From positions 20,076,282-20,140,281 of the forward strand of contig OX419339.1 of NCBI GenBank assembly GCA_948470475.1: a DNA stretch of 64,000 nucleotides, read 5' to 3'. The notes beneath the pieces are model-generated. The model was not told the DNA's origin, ran no database searches, and was given only the letters and a program-made list of their open reading frames with translations. A program made the position numbers and the translations under genes. Shown here in pieces: positions 60,785 through 64,000 of the stretch; within the stretch, counting starts at the first letter, position 1, and every line of letters begins with the position of its first letter. The stretch comes from Galaxea fascicularis. Its lineage: Eukaryota; Cnidaria; Anthozoa; Scleractinia; Euphylliidae.

Positions 60785-61120
60785 AATAGACATTTTTACC
60801 GATACGGCGGCCATCTTGAATTCCGAGGAAATTATGGGATACCCAGGGGGCAGATGAGAAATAATTATAAAGAATACTGTGGCGTGATAACTTTTAACAA
60901 TAATTTTTCGCTAACCATAGAAACCACTGCCAAATACCGTGACAGAAAGATGTAACGCTTGTAATATTTGTTTTGGAATATGAGAGACAAGCAGTAAAAA
61001 TTTATCCTGAAAGCTGTGTATACGATAAATTTTCCAGTGATTGCCCCCTCGGCAGCCCATAATTTCTCAGTCAAAACAATAGAATTCAAGATGGCCGCCG
61101 TATCGGTAAAAAGGTCTATT
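60785..61120. mobile_element. 336-bp MITE with TTTACCGATACGGCGGCCATC ends
   Basis: The left AATAGACATTTTTACCGATA...CGGCGGCCATCTTGAATTC mirrors the right GAATTCAAGATGGCCGCCG...TATCGGTAAAAAGGTCTATT. A secondary pairing (AAATTATGGG/CCCATAATTT) follows inside. No ORF. It lies between GCSH and the right-edge gene. Confidence 0.8.
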
Positions 61121-61399
61121 GTTTCAACGTTCCGACTTTAATGAGTTGCAAAGTAAGGGGACTTGAGATTTTACTTAGGCCTTCACACACATATTTTGGT
61201 ATTTAAACTTGGCAGCTCTTAAGTCTTACTTAACAGCCTAGTGTTAAGAGTACCATTAGTATTCATGGATGTGGAGGTGATGGATATTCACGGCAAGGTA
61301 AATATCCATCACTGGCCATGGTCACTGAGATTGTGGATAGCATTATCCTAATTATTGCTTCTTTACAATAATATTTCCATACTGTATAATATACAAATG

Positions 61400-61990
61400 C
61401 CAGTGCAGTAAGAATACATCACAGTCCTTTGTCAAGCTGAATCCGAAGTATTGCTTCTCTATAATAGTATTTTTATACTGTATTTCAAATATAGTAAGAA
61501 TACATCTGAACCTTTGCGGGATTCATGAATCTGACACTTGTTTTGATAAAGCGAAACAGCTGGTACCAGTATATACAAATTATATGTTACTTGTAATTAT
61601 ATTTTCTCATGCATATTAAAACTGGCAATGCAAAATTAAAGCAAATTAGTAATTTGGTAATTCAAATAAAATGTAGACTCTTTTATACTTTATGCAGTGA
61701 CATTGCTGTTTTTCTTCCAAACATCATAATGCCGTAACTAGTTTACCAACAATATTACTGTGATGTTATCTCATCTCTGATTGGCTGAAAGCATACAGCA
61801 AATTTTTGAAGTCAATGCCAACTTATACACAGTTAACTGTTGGTTTTGCTATTTGATGGCATGCTAACAATTCCTGAAGGAACACTGACCGGCTTATTCA
61901 AATTATTATACATTGACCTAGCTATCTCATCTCTGATTGGCTGAAAGCATACAGTGAATTTTGAAATCAATGCCTCTGACAGCATCCAGC
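61400..61990. repeat. Two pairs of local direct repeats
   Basis: ATTGCTTCT(T/C)TA(C/T)A-ATA-TATTT-AT-ACTGTAT followed by AGTAAGAATACATC occurs at about 61350-61425 and 61450-61507. TCTCATCTCTGATTGGCTGA...AAGCATACAG occurs at about 61768-61798 and 61924-61953 (offset about 155). No coding content. Confidence 0.6.
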
Positions 61991-62265
61991 TGCAGATTAT
62001 ACAAAGGACATCCAAGGTCACTGGTAATCATGTCATGTATAACCACAGTGCATGATTCCCAAGGGTAATCATGTCCAGTTTACGACATTTGTGTGGCTTG
62101 CCGTTGGTGAAGGAGCAAAATGACGTGCAAAGTGAATGTTTACTGTCATGATAATTTTTTTCCTTGAATGTATAATAAAACAATAATTATTAGATTCGGT
62201 TTTGTGATATCCAGAATAATCAAGGTCGAGGGAGGAGTTACTGTACATCACAAAACTCTTATCCA

Positions 62266-62422
62266 ACAATAGGTCATATTCGTATTCTCGGTATTGAACT
62301 GGATCTAGCATGAAGTGGAGGCTCTTGCGGGGGAATTTCATATGTAAATGTATTCCCCCGCAAGAGCCTCCACTTCATGCTAGATCCAGTTCAATACCGA
62401 GAACACGAATATGGCCTATTGT
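62266..62422. repeat. 71-bp-arm near-perfect hairpin upstream of the right-edge gene
   Basis: Arms 62266-62336 and 62352-62422 are complementary apart from about two mismatches, with a 15-nt loop. Sequence at the tip is ATTCCCCCGCAAGAGCCTCC. On the minus strand the left arm reads into a 90-codon ORF (62069-62341: HFMLDPVQYREYEYDLLLDK...) and the right arm repeats the same peptide start on the plus strand (MLDPVQYREHEYG). It may be an inverted duplication of an unknown exon or repeat. Confidence 0.75.
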
Positions 62423-62638
62423 CTTATGTCCTGCTCCCTCGACTAGGCCTTCGTCTGTACCCTCTGCGGACATATAATTTAATGCAAGGACTGGGCACTA
62501 ATTTAGGGGTTGCTGGGAGTTGTTGGGGAGGGGTGGTTACAGCGACACACGAGAACTTTGTCCTGCAAGAAAATTGCCTCAGAAGCTTCTCTTTGCGCAG
62601 AGGAACAAACAGTTCCCACGGGGTTATAGGCCGAACAA

Positions 62639-63205
62639 ATGAGTGAAAACGTGATAGCAGAGGTTCTGCCTTCAACCGAAGTATCTCGGGTTCAATCCGA
62701 GCAAACAGAAGAACGAAACGAAGGCGAAACTCCCGCATCTGTTGAGGATCACGACTCGAGCGGAGCTCTAGAAACTGATGATCAGGGGAGAGCAGATGCT
62801 TACGAACCACCAAAGAAAAAAACACGAAAAAGCCCACCTAAGAAAGCTGAAAATACAGCGGCTGCAAGCCATGACAAGTACCCCTTTGCGCGTTCGAGAG
62901 GAATTCGAATCTTCAGTGATAGAGAAATCGAGTCACAGGACGCCGAGATGACAAAGGAGTACTGGCGGTTTTGGAACGACACCGCGGAAGAGCTGTGCAG
63001 CAATCGGGCTTACAATGATTGGGGAAAGCGTGATCTAAAGCTCTATATCGACGCTGCGTGGATAATACATAAGACTTACTTGCAAGAACTGCGCGAACGA
63101 GAGCTAGCCGAGTTGTTAAGAGAGCTGCAAGAAAAGTATGGATATGCCGAGTTACCTCCGAAACTGAAAACCCAAGATCAGGCTGTCACAAGTGCACTTT
63201 CAAAG
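62639..63205 (+). CDS. First coding exon of an unrecognised, probably nuclear protein (runs off the window)
   Basis: An ORF of 189 codons from ATG 62639 to a phase-0 AAG/GTAGGA donor at 63205/63206; reading on through the donor reaches a stop at 63245. The first ~55 residues are acidic and Ser/Thr/Glu-rich. Residues ~58-70 hold a basic PPKKKTRKSPPKK stretch, a likely nuclear localisation signal. The C-terminal half (from about 95) is helical and charged (YWRFWNDTAEELCSNRAYND, then LQELRERELAELLRELQEKY), probably a coiled coil. I do not recognise the family. Further exons are expected to the right; none was recognised before 64000. A 71-bp-arm hairpin ends 216 nt upstream of the ATG. Confidence 0.6.
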
Positions 63206-64000
63206 GTAGGACATGTCTTATTATGTCAATACTTTACCTTTTGTTGAATTCCTACTGTTTTAGTGCAAGATCTTCATGCCCGAGTATGTTAATTTTTGTT
63301 GCAAAGGTCAAAGTTAATTATTGTCATTTTCATATTCAACTTTATATGTGTGAGCAACTGTTTACACCAGAGAAATTTTCTCCCCCAAAGGGAAACCCCT
63401 GTTGTTAGGTTTGAAGGCGCTGGCAGGAAAAAACTGTAGCCACAAAAATCGTCATTTCACTTGCCTTTTCTGAAATCTACAGTTGCCACCAACACTTACT
63501 TCCTAAGCAGGTAGACTGTTTTTTGAGAGACTACCGCAACAGTTGCCGTTGGCGACAAACGGGAATGTTTTGAGTCACGTGGCTTTACTCCGCTTCATAA
63601 AAAGAGGATACACACGTGATGACATTCCTTCGCTTGCTGCGCTTCAACGCTATGATGAAGTTTAGTTCTTTCAAAACATGTTCCAACTGAAAGTATTTTA
63701 TCACTTTCAGTGATATTGTCATTGATTAACTTGGCTCTGAGGCTTTCTCCTATACTTTTTCCCTGAATAAAAGTTCTTCCCTTGCTATTCATGGAATAGC
63801 GCATCATATTTCGAGTGGGCTTGCGGCACTTAGGAATGTGATCACGTGTGCTTAGCTATGTGGTGTCATTTATAGATCACATGTGCATAATTCAAAGACA
63901 TTTGTCGGCAACAGAGAGCGTTAAGCATGTCTCCTAAAAAACAGTCTGCATGTTTCGGAAGTATTGATAAAAGCTCTGGCCAAAAACAGTCTGTGTGTAG
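63206..64000. other. Intron of the right-edge gene; nothing recognised
   Basis: No further exon was recognisable. The 70-codon minus ORF at 63595-63807 has no motif. Confidence 0.4.

Noticed and set aside
1..64000. CRISPR arrays, operons, riboswitches or bacterial terminators
   Set aside because: The window is eukaryotic; no regularly spaced short direct repeats or operon structure was seen.

Overview
This is a eukaryotic genomic window, about 60% A+T, intron-rich and dense in transposable elements. The gene families, a metazoan class A GPCR and the mix of repeats (Penelope-like ends, tRNA-derived SINEs, many short terminal-inverted-repeat elements) suggest an invertebrate animal. An anthozoan cnidarian, probably a stony coral, fits best, but that assignment rests on recalled repeat families and is inference. 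No bacterial operons, CRISPR arrays or intact viral genes were seen.

Three genes are firmly identified. (1) SF3B3, the 130-kDa subunit of the U2 snRNP SF3b complex, fills the minus strand from 44267 (ATG) to 6519 (stop). It has 31 coding exons plus an upstream 5' UTR exon. Every exon junction I placed keeps frame and carries GT/AG, and the joined CDS is 3654 nt (1217 codons plus stop), the same length as the human protein. (2) A single-exon rhodopsin-class GPCR (18688..19707, plus strand) sits antisense inside the ~9.9-kb SF3B3 intron 25. (3) GCSH, the lipoyl-carrying H protein of the mitochondrial glycine cleavage system, lies on the plus strand in five exons (49288..60229; 166 aa). Its first exon encodes the mitochondrial presequence and is separated from the rest by a 7.1-kb, transposon-filled intron. 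At the right edge (62639..63205) is the first coding exon of an unrecognised, probably nuclear protein that runs out of the window.

Layout: 1-5.1 kb is retroelement wreckage: a minus-strand CR1/L2-like LINE with a degenerate 2A-like motif, a second LINE fragment, a Penelope-like 3' end and a LINE tail. 5.1-5.7 kb is a foldback element. 6.5-45.1 kb is SF3B3 with its nested GPCR, a 5'-truncated LINE in intron 14, a Harbinger-like non-autonomous element in intron 19, and several MITEs and minisatellites. 45-49.2 kb is intergenic and filled with nested repeats (TIR elements, a Penelope GIY-YIG remnant, two tRNA-derived SINEs). 49.3-60.2 kb is GCSH, whose intron 1 holds an L1/Tx1-like LINE that was itself invaded by a head-to-head inverted SINE pair flanked by a 15-bp target-site duplication. 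60.2-64 kb carries a TIR element, a 71-bp-arm hairpin and the right-edge gene.

The host genes are unrelated housekeeping genes (pre-mRNA splicing; mitochondrial glycine catabolism) plus a receptor; nothing suggests they work together. The unusual content lies in repeat architecture: the inverted SINE dimer, the palindromic Penelope-type termini with a hammerhead-like core, and the hairpin upstream of the unknown gene. I found no clear novel multi-gene system.
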